Shown piece by piece: positions 36,528-46,008 of a stretch of DNA of 64,000 nt. This DNA comes from an uncultured Bacteroidota bacterium (GTDB lineage Bacteria > Bacteroidota > Bacteroidia > Flavobacteriales > Flavobacteriaceae). Below the pieces are notes generated by a model that had not been told where the DNA came from, ran no database searches, and was given only the letters and a program-made list of their open reading frames with translations. The number at the start of each line of letters is the position of its first letter. The stretch's first letter is position 1. A program made the translations under genes and the position numbers. The stretch spans positions 1 through 64,000 of the forward strand of contig CABXGL010000001.1 of the NCBI GenBank assembly GCA_902511755.1, read 5' to 3'.

Positions 36528-38129
36528 TTATTTAATAATTAATTTTTCTTCTAAAATCCAATTAGCTCTAACATCAAGTTCTTCATTAAAATGAAAGGTT
36601 TTTTCTGGTTCTATTTTTTTTAGAAAAGATCCGGTGTCCCACTTTTTATTTTTATTTTCATCGATTATTGCCCGAATGAAATATTTTGAAGGCGTTAAAT
36701 TTGTAAAAACACATGGATCACTTATTGAGTATAATATCTTCTCTCTCAAAACTTTTTCTTCTGTGTCAGCTAATTGAACGATTATAGGGTAGCTTTTTTC
36801 ATTTTGAACTTTAAGTTTTATCGTACCATAATCTGATCGACTTTTAGTAGAAAATTCATAGCTAATGGTGTCGTTTGTTGATCCTAGGAAATCATTAATT
36901 GCATTAGGAAGCAAAGATAAAATATAATTGTCATTAGGAAGAATTTCAAAATCAAAAACAACATCTAATTTATTATTGTCAATTTTAGAATCAAATGGAA
37001 TAGAAATAGAATCATTATTCATCAATGAAATAAAATCATTATTGATTTTTACTATAGGGCTATTACTATATAATTTAAATTTGTCATTTAAATTTAATAT
37101 ATCATTTTCTGATGGAATAAGGATCAATGAATCTTTTTCTTTTTCTTTATACTTAACAGTAAAAAAGTCTTTAGTATTATTGTTTTTTACAACAAAATTT
37201 AATGAATCGTATTTAATATTTTTAAACCAGTAGTTTAATGTATCTGTTTCCTTATTTTTTGTAATTGTTGATTTAAAATTATTAGGTAAACTGTCAAGCA
37301 ATTCTATATCTACGTTTTTGTAATTTCCTTTGAAACCAAAACTTATTTTATTATTAGTTTCTATAAAAGGTTTAAAACTTTTAAAAATTACTTCTTCTTT
37401 AAATAGTTTAATATTGATTTCCCCAGATGAAGGGACTTCTATAAAATCTTTTATAAATCCTATTTCTTCAGTATCAGGATCGAATTTATAATTTTTATTA
37501 AAATCATTTAAGGCTATTAAAAGGTATTTCCCTTTTTTTAAATTACTTATTTCAAAATATGTGCTATCAAGAGTGCTTCCAACATAAGTTGGCAGATCAT
37601 TGTATACTATAGAATCGGTATAGCTTTTATTCACAGGGTACAGCAAAGTAGTTATAAAATTGTCAGGCTCTCTTTTAAAAGCATTTTTTATATTTCCAGA
37701 AATTTTTAGTGAATCTATGTAATCTCCTGTAGAGAAAACATATTTAAAATATGGTAAAATATTCCCTTCATTATTGTCAACTACACTTTGTCCAAAGTTA
37801 AATACGTAGGTAGTGTTTTTTGGTAGAGTTTCATTTATGTCTATTTGAATATATTTAGAGGCACCAGATTGGGGAGAAATTGTATATAAACTTTTTTCAA
37901 TAGGAGGAGATACAACTAATTGTTTTCTAAAATCTTTTAAACGAATATATTCATCAAAAAATAAACGAATTCTTTTTTCTTTGAAATTAACAGAATTTTC
38001 TTCTGGAATAGCATTTATAAGAATTGGAGGATCTTCATCTTTAGGACCTCCCTCAGGCATTCCTCTTTTAGCACATTGACTGAAAAAAAGTAAACTAATA
38101 AGAATAAATAAGAATTTAAAGTTCTTCAT
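36528..38129 (-). CDS. Ig-like (SbsA-type) domain lipoprotein
   Basis: This 533-residue protein has a lipoprotein signal (FILISLLFFSQCAKRG, Cys about residue 19) followed by GGPKDEDPPILINAIPEENSVNF, the signature of a Bacteroidota lipoprotein family with an SbsA-like Ig domain. The C-terminal part has NYILSLLPNAINDFLGSTNDTISYEFSTK and a terminal beta domain (IRAIIDENKNKKWDTG) typical of the same family. Its role is unknown. ATG at 38129 is the start; two GTG codons further up are less likely. Confidence 0.82.
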   Translation of the reverse strand: MKNFKFLFILISLLFFSQCAKRGMPEGGPKDEDPPILINAIPEENSVNFKEKRIRLFFDEYIRLKDFRKQLVVSPPIEKSLYTISPQSGASKYIQIDINETLPKNTTYVFNFGQSVVDNNEGNILPYFKYVFSTGDYIDSLKISGNIKNAFKREPDNFITTLLYPVNKSYTDSIVYNDLPTYVGSTLDSTYFEISNLKKGKYLLIALNDFNKNYKFDPDTEEIGFIKDFIEVPSSGEINIKLFKEEVIFKSFKPFIETNNKISFGFKGNYKNVDIELLDSLPNNFKSTITKNKETDTLNYWFKNIKYDSLNFVVKNNNTKDFFTVKYKEKEKDSLILIPSENDILNLNDKFKLYSNSPIVKINNDFISLMNNDSISIPFDSKIDNNKLDVVFDFEILPNDNYILSLLPNAINDFLGSTNDTISYEFSTKSRSDYGTIKLKVQNEKSYPIIVQLADTEEKVLREKILYSISDPCVFTNLTPSKYFIRAIIDENKNKKWDTGSFLKKIEPEKTFHFNEELDVRANWILEEKLIIK

Positions 38130-38218
38130 ATTAAATTTAGACTTCACCACAAATTAACAATTATTTTTTTCGAATTCCATTAAAATAATATAAATAGAAT
38201 TTATTAAAATATATCTAC

Positions 38219-38226
38219 TATTTTTG
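38219..38226 (+). promoter_or_regulatory. Candidate -7 element (TAnnTTTG) for glyS
   Basis: TATTTTTG ends six bases before the glyS ATG. If used, the message would be leaderless or nearly so. No TTTG partner at the usual spacing was found. Confidence 0.3.
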
Positions 38227-38231
38227 TTAAT

Positions 38232-39761
38232 ATGTCATCTGAAGAAAAATTTAAAAAAATAATATCTCATGCCAAGGAATATGGCTTTGTTTTTAAGTCA
38301 AGTGAAATTTATGATGGATTAAGTGCAGTTTATGATTATGGACATAATGGGACTGAACTTAAAAATAATATAAAAGATTATTGGTGGAGATCTATGGTTC
38401 AATTAAATGATAACATTGTCGGAATAGATAGTTCTATTTTGATGCATCCAACAATTTGGAAAGCCTCTGGTCATGTAGATGCATTTAATGACCCGTTAAT
38501 TGATAATAAAGACTCAAAAAAAAGATATAGAGCAGATGTTTTGATAGAAGACTATATTTCTAAACTAGAATCTAAAATTGAAAAAGAAATTTTAAAAGGA
38601 GAAAAAAGATATGGAGACAAATTTAAAAAAGATCAATTCATAAAAACTAATCCTAGGGTTCTTAAAAATTATGAAAAAATAAAAGCTATTAATTCTGAAT
38701 TTTCATCTGCTATTGAAAAAGATGATTTAGTTGCTTTAAAAAAAATCATAGAAGATTTAGAAATTGTTTGCCCAGTTTCTGGTTCTAATAATTGGACGGA
38801 AGTTAAACAGTTTAATTTGATGTTTGGCACAAAGTTAGGAGCATCATCTGATAGTGCTATGGATTTATATTTAAGACCTGAAACAGCGCAAGGGATTTTT
38901 GTAAACTTTTTAAATATTCAAAAAACAAGTAGATTAAAAATTCCATTTGGAATTGCTCAAATAGGAAAAGCGTTTCGTAATGAAATCGTTGCAAGACAAT
39001 TTATTTTCCGTATGAGAGAATTTGAACAAATGGAAATGCAATTTTTTATAAAACCAGGCACACAAAAAAAATGGTATGAAAAATGGAAAGAACAAAGAAT
39101 GAAATGGCATTTGTCTTTAGGTTTAGAGAAAGAAAATTATAGGTTCCATGATCACGATAAATTAGCTCATTATGCTGATGCAGCTTGTGATATTGAATTT
39201 AACTTTCCCTTTGGATTTAAAGAATTAGAGGGAATTCATTCTAGAAATGATTTTGATTTATCAAATCATGAAAAATTTTCTAATAAAAAATTAAAATATT
39301 TTGATTCACAGAGTAATGAGAGTTATGTGCCTTATGTAGTGGAGACTTCTATTGGACTTGATAGAATGTTTCTTGCAATATTTTCTAATTCTTTCTGTGA
39401 AGAAAAAATTGCTGATGGAACATCGAGAATTGTACTTAAATTTCCTGCTGTTTTAGCTCCAACTAAAGTTGCTGTTTTACCATTAATAAAAAAAGATGGC
39501 TTGCCCGAAATTGCAAAAGATATTCTAGAAAAACTAAAAAAGGAATATAGAGTAAACTATGATGAAAAAGACGCTATAGGAAGAAGATACAGAAGACAAG
39601 ATGCCCTTGGCACACCCTATTGTATTACTGTAGACCATCAATCAAAAGAGGATAATACATTTACTTTAAGAGATAGAGATTCTATGATACAAGAGAGATT
39701 AGGCATTGATGAGATATTAGAAAAAATAGAATCTACTTTAAGTATTAGCTCTTGGCTGTAG
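38232..39761 (+). CDS. glyS: Glycyl-tRNA synthetase (alpha2 type)
   Basis: This 509-residue class II synthetase is the single-chain dimeric form. Evidence includes the N-terminal FKSSEIYDGLSAVYDYGHNG, motif 2 AFRNEIVARQFIFRMREFEQ, and motif 3 VVETSIGLDRMFLAIF, followed by an anticodon-binding domain (APTKVAVLPLIKKDG). It charges tRNA-Gly. It is followed 6 bp later by xthA. Confidence 0.95.
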   Translation: MSSEEKFKKIISHAKEYGFVFKSSEIYDGLSAVYDYGHNGTELKNNIKDYWWRSMVQLNDNIVGIDSSILMHPTIWKASGHVDAFNDPLIDNKDSKKRYRADVLIEDYISKLESKIEKEILKGEKRYGDKFKKDQFIKTNPRVLKNYEKIKAINSEFSSAIEKDDLVALKKIIEDLEIVCPVSGSNNWTEVKQFNLMFGTKLGASSDSAMDLYLRPETAQGIFVNFLNIQKTSRLKIPFGIAQIGKAFRNEIVARQFIFRMREFEQMEMQFFIKPGTQKKWYEKWKEQRMKWHLSLGLEKENYRFHDHDKLAHYADAACDIEFNFPFGFKELEGIHSRNDFDLSNHEKFSNKKLKYFDSQSNESYVPYVVETSIGLDRMFLAIFSNSFCEEKIADGTSRIVLKFPAVLAPTKVAVLPLIKKDGLPEIAKDILEKLKKEYRVNYDEKDAIGRRYRRQDALGTPYCITVDHQSKEDNTFTLRDRDSMIQERLGIDEILEKIESTLSISSWL

Positions 39762-39767
39762 ATTATT

Positions 39768-40529
39768 ATGAAAATATTTTCTTACAATGTTAATGGAATA
39801 AGAGCAGCTATTAGAAAAGGTTTTATAGATTGGCTTAAAGAATATAATCCAGATATCATATGCCTTCAAGAAATAAAAGCTAATACAGATCAACTAGATT
39901 TAGAGCTTTTTAATAAGATAGGCTATAACAACTATTGGTTTTCTGCTCAAAAAAAAGGATATAGTGGTGTAGCTATATTATCAAAAGACAAACCTTTGTC
40001 GGTACAATATGGAACGGGAATTGATCATATGGATTTTGAGGGAAGAAACTTAAGGATAGACTTTAATAATTTTTCAGTTATGAGCCTATATTTACCCTCA
40101 GGGACTAATTTGAATAGATTAGAATATAAATTTAAGTATATGAAAGAGTTTTATGATTATATCTTGAATTTAAAAAAAACAATCCCTAATATTATAGTTT
40201 GTGGGGACTATAATATTTGTCATGAAGCAATAGATATTCATGACCCTATTAGAAATGCAAAGGTATCAGGATTCTTGCCTGAAGAAAGGCTTTGGATTAG
40301 TAGTTTTATGAATTTAGGCTTTATAGACTCTTTTAGGCATCTTAATCCCCAGCCCCATTGCTACAGTTGGTGGAGTTATCGAGCAAACTCTAGAGCTAAT
40401 AATAAAGGTTGGAGAATTGACTATAATATGGTTAGTGAAACATTAAAACCACTAATTGAATCTTCATATATTTTAGATCAAATTTATCATTCAGATCATT
40501 GCCCTATTGTAGTAGAATTAAATTTATAA
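39768..40529 (+). CDS. xthA: Exodeoxyribonuclease III
   Basis: This 253-residue member of the endonuclease/exonuclease/phosphatase family matches ExoIII. Motifs are NVNGIRAAIRKGF, ICLQEIK (metal-binding Glu), SGVAILS, CGDYNICHEAIDI and the C-terminal SDHCPIVVEL with the catalytic His. It repairs abasic sites and 3'-blocked ends. Its gap to the aldo/keto reductase gene is 3 bp. Confidence 0.94.
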   Translation: MKIFSYNVNGIRAAIRKGFIDWLKEYNPDIICLQEIKANTDQLDLELFNKIGYNNYWFSAQKKGYSGVAILSKDKPLSVQYGTGIDHMDFEGRNLRIDFNNFSVMSLYLPSGTNLNRLEYKFKYMKEFYDYILNLKKTIPNIIVCGDYNICHEAIDIHDPIRNAKVSGFLPEERLWISSFMNLGFIDSFRHLNPQPHCYSWWSYRANSRANNKGWRIDYNMVSETLKPLIESSYILDQIYHSDHCPIVVELNL

Positions 40530-40532
40530 TTA

Positions 40533-41567
40533 ATGAAATATACATTTCTTCCAAATACTGATATAAAAGTTAGTAAAATCTGTCTTGGGACAATGAATTT
40601 TGGCAATCAAAATACTATAGAGGAATCTGAAGAACAAATGAATTATGCTCTAGACAATGGAGTAAATTTTTTTGATACTGCAGAGCTCTATCCAGTACCA
40701 GCTACAGCTGAAACGTATGCTGCTACAGAAAAGATTATTGGCGGATGGATAAAAAAAAATTCAAATAGAGATAAGATTGTTTTAGCAACTAAAATTGCAG
40801 GCCCTGGAGATTACACTAAACATATTAGAACAAGTGGGTTTAGTGATAAGGCTTTATTTGAGGCTGTTGAAGGAAGTTTAAAAAGGCTTAATACAGAATA
40901 TATTGATTTGTATCAACTTCATTGGCCAGAAAGAACAACCAATACATTTGGACAAAGGGGCTATAAACATATTGAACAAGATAAATGGGAAGATAATTTT
41001 GAAAGAGTTTTACAAACCCTAAAAAAATTAATTGATTCAGGTAAAATTAGACAAATTGGGCTTTCTAATGAAAATCCATGGGGATTTATGAAATTTTTGG
41101 AATTATCAAAAAAAAATTTACCTAAAATGATAACGATTCAGAATCCATATTCACTATTAAATCGTCTTTTTGAAATTGGGAATGCTGAAATATGTATTAG
41201 AGAAAACACAGGATTACTTGCTTATTCACCTTTAGGTTTTGGTGTTTTAAGTGGAAAATATATTAATGGAAATATGCCTGAAGGGAGTAGGCTTAAGCTT
41301 TACCCAAATTTAAATAGGTATGGAAGTAGACAATCAACTAAAGCAACCAAAATGTATATGGAAATAGCTGTAAAATATGGGATTTCGCTTACTCATATTT
41401 CATTGGCTTTTGTTAATAGTCGACCTTTTGTTACAAGTAATATTATAGGCGCCTCAAAATTAAAACAATTAAAGGAGAACATTGACAGCATTAATGTTGA
41501 GTTAAGTCCAGAAATTTTAAAAGAAATTGAAAATATTCAAAGTTTAATCCCTAATCCCGCTCCTTAA
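40533..41567 (+). CDS. Aldo/keto reductase (Tas-like)
   Basis: This 344-residue protein is a TIM-barrel NADP(H)-dependent oxidoreductase. Visible features are the LGTMNFGNQN start, the catalytic Asp/Tyr in FFDTAELYPVP, the Lys in LATKIAG, the His in YQLHWPERTTNTFGQRGY, and ENTGLLAYSPLGFGVLSGKY. The layout matches E. coli Tas and related proteins. The physiological substrate is unknown. Its 3' end overlaps convergent radA by 17 bp. Confidence 0.9.
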   Translation: MKYTFLPNTDIKVSKICLGTMNFGNQNTIEESEEQMNYALDNGVNFFDTAELYPVPATAETYAATEKIIGGWIKKNSNRDKIVLATKIAGPGDYTKHIRTSGFSDKALFEAVEGSLKRLNTEYIDLYQLHWPERTTNTFGQRGYKHIEQDKWEDNFERVLQTLKKLIDSGKIRQIGLSNENPWGFMKFLELSKKNLPKMITIQNPYSLLNRLFEIGNAEICIRENTGLLAYSPLGFGVLSGKYINGNMPEGSRLKLYPNLNRYGSRQSTKATKMYMEIAVKYGISLTHISLAFVNSRPFVTSNIIGASKLKQLKENIDSINVELSPEILKEIENIQSLIPNPAP

Positions 41568-42915
41568 ATAAATTTTTAATTAGGTCTTCAATTCTAGAGT
41601 ACTGTAATATTTTAATTTTTTTAGGAATTTTAGAAATTTTGGCAGCATCAGATAATATCAAAAATTTAAAGCCAAGCTTTTCGGCTTCGTTTATTCTTTG
41701 ATCAATTTTAGAAATATTTCTAAGTTCACCAGAAAGTCCAATTTCTGCAGCGAAACAGATACCATGAGGAATAGGTATATTTATATTGCTAGAAAGTATC
41801 GCAGCAATTACGGCTAAATCAATTGCTGGATCTTCAATTTTTATTCCTCCAGTAATATTTAAAAACACATCTTTTGTTCCAAGATTAAATCCAGCTTTTT
41901 TTTCTAAAACAGCTAATAACATATTTAGCCTTTTTGAATTAAATCCTGTTGTGCTCCTTTGAGGAGTGCCGTAAACCGCAGAACTCACTAGTGCTTGGAT
42001 TTCAATCATGATGGGTCTAATTCCCTCAATTGTTGCAGCTATTGCATTACCGCTTAAAGGAGATTTATTATTTGAAATAAGTAATTCACTAGGGTTGCTG
42101 ACTTGACGTAATCCATCATTAAGCATTTCGTATATTCCTATTTCAGCTGTAGAGCCGTATCTATTCTTTTTAGATCTTAAAATTCTGTATATATGATTTC
42201 TGTCACCTTCAAAATTGAGGACTACATCAACCATATGTTCTAAAATTTTAGGACCTGCAATTCCGCCATCTTTAGTAATATGCCCAACCATTACAACAGG
42301 AAGATTTGTTTTTTTCGAATATTTTAAAAAATGAGATGCAGATTCCTTTATTTGAGATACGCTTCCGGGACTACTTTCAATTGTATCAGTTTGTAAAGTT
42401 TGTATAGAATCAATAATGATAAGTTCTGGCTCAATTGAATTAATTTGTTGGATAATGGTTTCAACATTGGTTTCATTTAATATATAGCATGATTTAGAAT
42501 TAGAATTTATTCTGTTTGCTCTACGCTTTATTTGTTGCTTACTTTCTTCTCCAGAAACATAAAGGACTTTTATATTTAAAAACAAAGAAATTTGAAGGAG
42601 TAAAGTAGATTTTCCAATACCTGGTTCCCCCCCAATTAAAATTAAAGACCCTGGAACAATGCCCCCACCTAATACTCTATTAAGTTCTTCATCTTTTGAA
42701 TTTAATCTAGGATTATCAGAGTTGTCAATATCTTGAATTTTAGTTGGTTTAGATGAAGCTTGTGTTTTTGAAAGCCCAATAGGTGTTTTTTTAGGATTTT
42801 GAATTACTTCCTCTATTAAAGTGTTCCATTCTTTGCATGCACTGCATTGCCCCATCCATTTTGGATAATGATTCCCGCAATTTTGACAAAAAAAGGCAGT
42901 TTTTAATTTAGTCAT
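41551..42915 (-). CDS. radA: DNA repair protein RadA
   Basis: This 454-residue protein has the N-terminal zinc finger CQNCGNHYPKWMGQCSAC, a RecA-like ATPase with Walker A GGEPGIGKST, the RadA-specific KNRYG motif (KNRFG in most relatives) and a Lon-like C-terminal domain (GGIKIEDPAIDLAVIAAILSS). RadA promotes branch migration during recombination. It is the last gene of the panC-panD-flippase-radA operon. Confidence 0.95.
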   Translation of the reverse strand: MTKLKTAFFCQNCGNHYPKWMGQCSACKEWNTLIEEVIQNPKKTPIGLSKTQASSKPTKIQDIDNSDNPRLNSKDEELNRVLGGGIVPGSLILIGGEPGIGKSTLLLQISLFLNIKVLYVSGEESKQQIKRRANRINSNSKSCYILNETNVETIIQQINSIEPELIIIDSIQTLQTDTIESSPGSVSQIKESASHFLKYSKKTNLPVVMVGHITKDGGIAGPKILEHMVDVVLNFEGDRNHIYRILRSKKNRYGSTAEIGIYEMLNDGLRQVSNPSELLISNNKSPLSGNAIAATIEGIRPIMIEIQALVSSAVYGTPQRSTTGFNSKRLNMLLAVLEKKAGFNLGTKDVFLNITGGIKIEDPAIDLAVIAAILSSNINIPIPHGICFAAEIGLSGELRNISKIDQRINEAEKLGFKFLILSDAAKISKIPKKIKILQYSRIEDLIKNLFKERD

Positions 42916-42925
42916 CCCTTAAGGT

Positions 42926-43870
42926 TTATTTTTTGTTTAATATAGGCAAAAAAACAAAAGATAAAGAACCTAAGACTACTATCATTATAGTTTGAGAGGT
43001 CCACACGATCCATCCAAATGCTAAAGCAGTTTCATAAGAAACTTCGAACTGACTTATGATGGAAGCAATTGCTAATGGATATGTCCCAATTCCTCCGTTA
43101 GTAATTATCATAGCAATAGCACCACCAACAAATGCAATAAAAATTGGTTCAAATCCAAGAGAAAAGGTCTCAGGCATACTGAATTTAACTATGTACAACA
43201 TGAAAAAATATGATGACCAAATAAAAATAGTATGAAAAAAAAATGATTTCTTATTTTTCATTTTTACAATAGATAGAAGTCCCTGTTTTAAGCCATCAAA
43301 AAAAATAAAAACCTTAATTCTTAAATTTTTGGTTGAAATTAATATAAAAATTAAGCAGGCAATTGCAACAAATAAAATTAGATAAAGAATAAAATTAGAG
43401 TTTAAAAAAGAATCAGGTAGTTTAATCTGGGATGAAATATTAATCCCAAGAAAAATGCAACTTAATAAAATAAGAAAATCAATAATTCTTTCCGAAACTA
43501 TTGTCCCAAAACTTTTTTCAAATGGAATTTTTTCATAATAATATATTAAGCTTGCTCTCAAAATTTCACCAGATCTTGGTATGCCAAAATTTGACAAGAA
43601 GCCTGCAAAAATTGACATAATAGAATTTAATATATTTAGTTTATAGCCTAAAGGAAGGATTAAATATTTCCAACGTATTGCTCTTGATAGATGACTTAAA
43701 ATTCCAATACAAATTGACAAAAAAACAAATGTATAATTTGCATTTGTAATAGAGTTTAAAATAGTTGTTTTGTCTTCAGCAGAAGTATTTTGAAAAGAAT
43801 AGTAAACAAGAAAAATACCAAAAGAAAGCGGTAAAAAGGTTTTTATTTTAACCAATAAATCTTTATTCAT
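42926..43870 (-). CDS. LPG synthase / flippase-like transmembrane protein (UPF0104)
   Basis: This 314-residue protein is an integral membrane protein with about eight helices and the family motifs LSHLSRAIRWKYLILPLG, FGIPRSGEILRASLIYYYEKIPFEKSFGTIVSERIIDF and IITNGGIGTYPLAIA. It belongs to the lysylphosphatidylglycerol synthetase transmembrane region family, without the soluble transferase domain, so it is likely a lipid or glycolipid flippase. Function is unproven. It is encoded between panD and radA with 3- and 10-bp gaps. Confidence 0.85.
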   Translation of the reverse strand: MNKDLLVKIKTFLPLSFGIFLVYYSFQNTSAEDKTTILNSITNANYTFVFLSICIGILSHLSRAIRWKYLILPLGYKLNILNSIMSIFAGFLSNFGIPRSGEILRASLIYYYEKIPFEKSFGTIVSERIIDFLILLSCIFLGINISSQIKLPDSFLNSNFILYLILFVAIACLIFILISTKNLRIKVFIFFDGLKQGLLSIVKMKNKKSFFFHTIFIWSSYFFMLYIVKFSMPETFSLGFEPIFIAFVGGAIAMIITNGGIGTYPLAIASIISQFEVSYETALAFGWIVWTSQTIMIVVLGSLSFVFLPILNKK

Positions 43871-43873
43871 TTT

Positions 43874-44221
43874 TTATGTAAGATAATTATCTGCATCAGG
43901 AAAAATGATAGTTGGAGTATATTTTTTTGCTTCGTCTATACACATTTTGGCATAACTAATAATAATTATATCATCACCTTTATGAACTTTTCTAGCTGCA
44001 GGGCCATTTAGGCTAACTTCTCCACTATTTTTTCTCCCTTTAATTATATATGTTTCTAGTCTTTCGCCATTATTTATATTAAGAACTTGAACTTTTTCGC
44101 CTACGACCATATTAGCCGCACTAATAAGCGCTTCATCAATAGTAATGCTTCCAATATAATTAAGATTACAGCCGGTAACCTTTACTCTGTGGATCTTTGA
44201 TTTTAAAATATCAATTTGCAT
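43874..44221 (-). CDS. panD: Aspartate 1-decarboxylase
   Basis: This 115-residue protein self-cleaves before Ser24 (NYIGSITID) to make the pyruvoyl group that decarboxylates aspartate to beta-alanine for pantothenate and coenzyme A. SLNGPAARKVHKGDDIIIISY near the C-terminus is also typical. It is 14 bp downstream of panC in the same operon. Confidence 0.95.
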   Translation of the reverse strand: MQIDILKSKIHRVKVTGCNLNYIGSITIDEALISAANMVVGEKVQVLNINNGERLETYIIKGRKNSGEVSLNGPAARKVHKGDDIIIISYAKMCIDEAKKYTPTIIFPDADNYLT

Positions 44222-44235
44222 TGCGCAAATATATA

Positions 44236-45084
44236 CTAATTCAATAAAAGATTATCGATCAATCTTACATCGTTAATATTCACACAAATAAATGCTCTAT
44301 AAGATTTTTTTGAATTAATTTTTTTCTGAATTTGTAAAGTTGTAGAATCAGCAATTTCAAGATATTCCACTTTAAAATTTTTATTTTTTTGAATGGACTT
44401 AATAATAGATTTTTTAATTGATTCTAATTTTAGACTGTTAAAATTTTTCTTTAAATAATTTAAGCTTACAAATATTATAGAAGACTTTTCTCTTTCGGAA
44501 TCAGATAATAAATTATTTCTTGAACTTAATGCCAGTCCGTCTTTTTCTCTTACCGTAGGACAAATAATTATATTAACATTTATTTTTTCTATTCTTACAA
44601 GTTCTCTTATAATTAGAGTTTGCTGATAGTCTTTTTCACCAAAATAAATATTATTTGGTTTAAAAAGATTCAAAAGTTTAGAAACAATTGTGGCAACTCC
44701 ATTAAAATGGTTTTTTCTATATTTCCCCTCTAGCTCAATATCAAGACTCTTAAAATCATAAATTTTTAATTTGGGCATTCCATCATACATTTCTTTTTCA
44801 TTTGGGATAAAAACATTTATTTTATCTGAGATAGATTCAATTAAATCAATATCTTTTTCTAAATTTTTTGGATATTTCTTGAAATCTTTTGGGCTATTAA
44901 ATTGAGTAGGGTTTATAAAAATGCTTACCCAGACGGTGTCATTATTTTTATTCGCTTTTTCTATAAGTGATAAATGCCCTTTATGTAATGAACCCATTGT
45001 AGGAACTAATCCAATGGATTTTTTTGATAAAATAGCTTGATTAATTAGTCCTGTAACTTTTTCTTTTCTATAAACTATTAGCAT
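44236..45084 (-). CDS. panC: Pantothenate synthetase
   Basis: This 282-residue protein joins pantoate and beta-alanine with ATP. The nucleotidyl-transferase signature PTMGSLHKGHLSL (HxGH), IFINPTQFNSPKDF, NIYFGEKDYQQ and GLALSSRNNLLS (KMSKS-like loop) are present. It begins the operon shared with panD, which makes one of its substrates. It is divergent from the GT5-like gene. Confidence 0.95.
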   Translation of the reverse strand: MLIVYRKEKVTGLINQAILSKKSIGLVPTMGSLHKGHLSLIEKANKNNDTVWVSIFINPTQFNSPKDFKKYPKNLEKDIDLIESISDKINVFIPNEKEMYDGMPKLKIYDFKSLDIELEGKYRKNHFNGVATIVSKLLNLFKPNNIYFGEKDYQQTLIIRELVRIEKINVNIIICPTVREKDGLALSSRNNLLSDSEREKSSIIFVSLNYLKKNFNSLKLESIKKSIIKSIQKNKNFKVEYLEIADSTTLQIQKKINSKKSYRAFICVNINDVRLIDNLLLN

Positions 45085-45145
45085 TTAATATAACTTTAAC
45101 ACTGTGTGTAGATATTATTTTAGACTAAATCTAACATAATTTTTG

Positions 45146-45153
45146 TAATTTTG
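45146..45153 (+). promoter_or_regulatory. Candidate -7 element for the GT5-like / DUF4270 operon
   Basis: TAATTTTG matches the -7 consensus about 36 bp upstream of the start. A purine-rich AGAGAGGA ribosome-binding stretch is present at about 45178-45185, which is uncommon in this genome. No clear upstream box was found. Confidence 0.35.
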
Positions 45154-45189
45154 CATTCTCTAATTATATAGAATAAAAGAGAGGATTTT

Positions 45190-46002
45190 ATGAATGGAAA
45201 AAAAGTACTTTATGTATCTTCTGAAGTTATTCCATACCTTCCAAACAATGATATTTCATCTTTATCATATAATTTGCCTAAAATGGTTAATGAAAATGGA
45301 GGACAAACACGAATTTTTATACCTAAATATGGCATAATAAATGAAAGAAGACATCAGTTGCATGAGGTTATAAGACTCTCAGGGATGAATTTAATTATTG
45401 ATGATATAGATATGCCTTTAATTATCAAGGTGGCATCTATTCCAAAGGAAAGAATGCAGGTTTATTTTATTGATAATGATGAGTATTTTAAAAATAGAGG
45501 ATTACATTTTAATAATAAAAACAAAAAACTATATAAGGACAACGATGAAAGAGCAATCTTTTTTGCTAAGGGTGTTGTAGAAACAATAAAGAAATTAAAT
45601 TGGTCTCCTGATATAATTCATGTTCACGGATGGATAGCATCTTTATTACCATTGTATTTAAAAGAATATTATAAAGATGAACCGCTATTTAATAGATCTA
45701 AAGTGGTTGTATCTATATATGCGGACGAAATTAAGGGAAAATTAGATTCAAAAATTGTAAAGAAAATTAAATTTGACGAGATTCAAAGTAAGACATTAGA
45801 TGTTTTAAATGATGCCACATATTTAAATTTGTTTAAAAATGCTGTATTGAATTCTGATGGAATTATTTTGGCAGGGGAAAAGTTAGATGAAACCATTTTA
45901 AAGCTAGTAAATTCTTCTAAAAAACCAGTTTTAAAATATGGTTTTAGTGAAGGTTTTAAGGAAGAATATTTGAATTTTTATAAAACAAAAATTCTTAATT
46001 AA
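45190..46002 (+). CDS. Glycogen/starch synthase-like GT5 N-terminal domain protein
   Basis: This 270-residue protein resembles the N-terminal half of bacterial glycogen synthase (KKVLYVSSEVIPYL, GGQTRIFIPKYG, then ERAIFFAKGVVETIKKLNWSPDIIHVHGWIASLLPLYLKEYY). Unlike a full GT5 enzyme of about 470 residues, it ends before the nucleotide-sugar-binding GT-B C-terminal domain, and the usual KTGGLADV loop is replaced by PNNDISSLSY. Such short relatives next to the DUF4270 gene and panC are a recurring Bacteroidota arrangement. A catalytic role is doubtful; a binding or regulatory role is possible. The ends look natural, so it is not an obvious truncation of this copy. Confidence 0.8.
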   Translation: MNGKKVLYVSSEVIPYLPNNDISSLSYNLPKMVNENGGQTRIFIPKYGIINERRHQLHEVIRLSGMNLIIDDIDMPLIIKVASIPKERMQVYFIDNDEYFKNRGLHFNNKNKKLYKDNDERAIFFAKGVVETIKKLNWSPDIIHVHGWIASLLPLYLKEYYKDEPLFNRSKVVVSIYADEIKGKLDSKIVKKIKFDEIQSKTLDVLNDATYLNLFKNAVLNSDGIILAGEKLDETILKLVNSSKKPVLKYGFSEGFKEEYLNFYKTKILN

Positions 46003-46008
46003 ACTTTG

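Noticed and set aside
43860-45190. Operon including the GT5-like gene with panC
   Set aside because: The genes are divergent, so only a shared intergenic region is possible.
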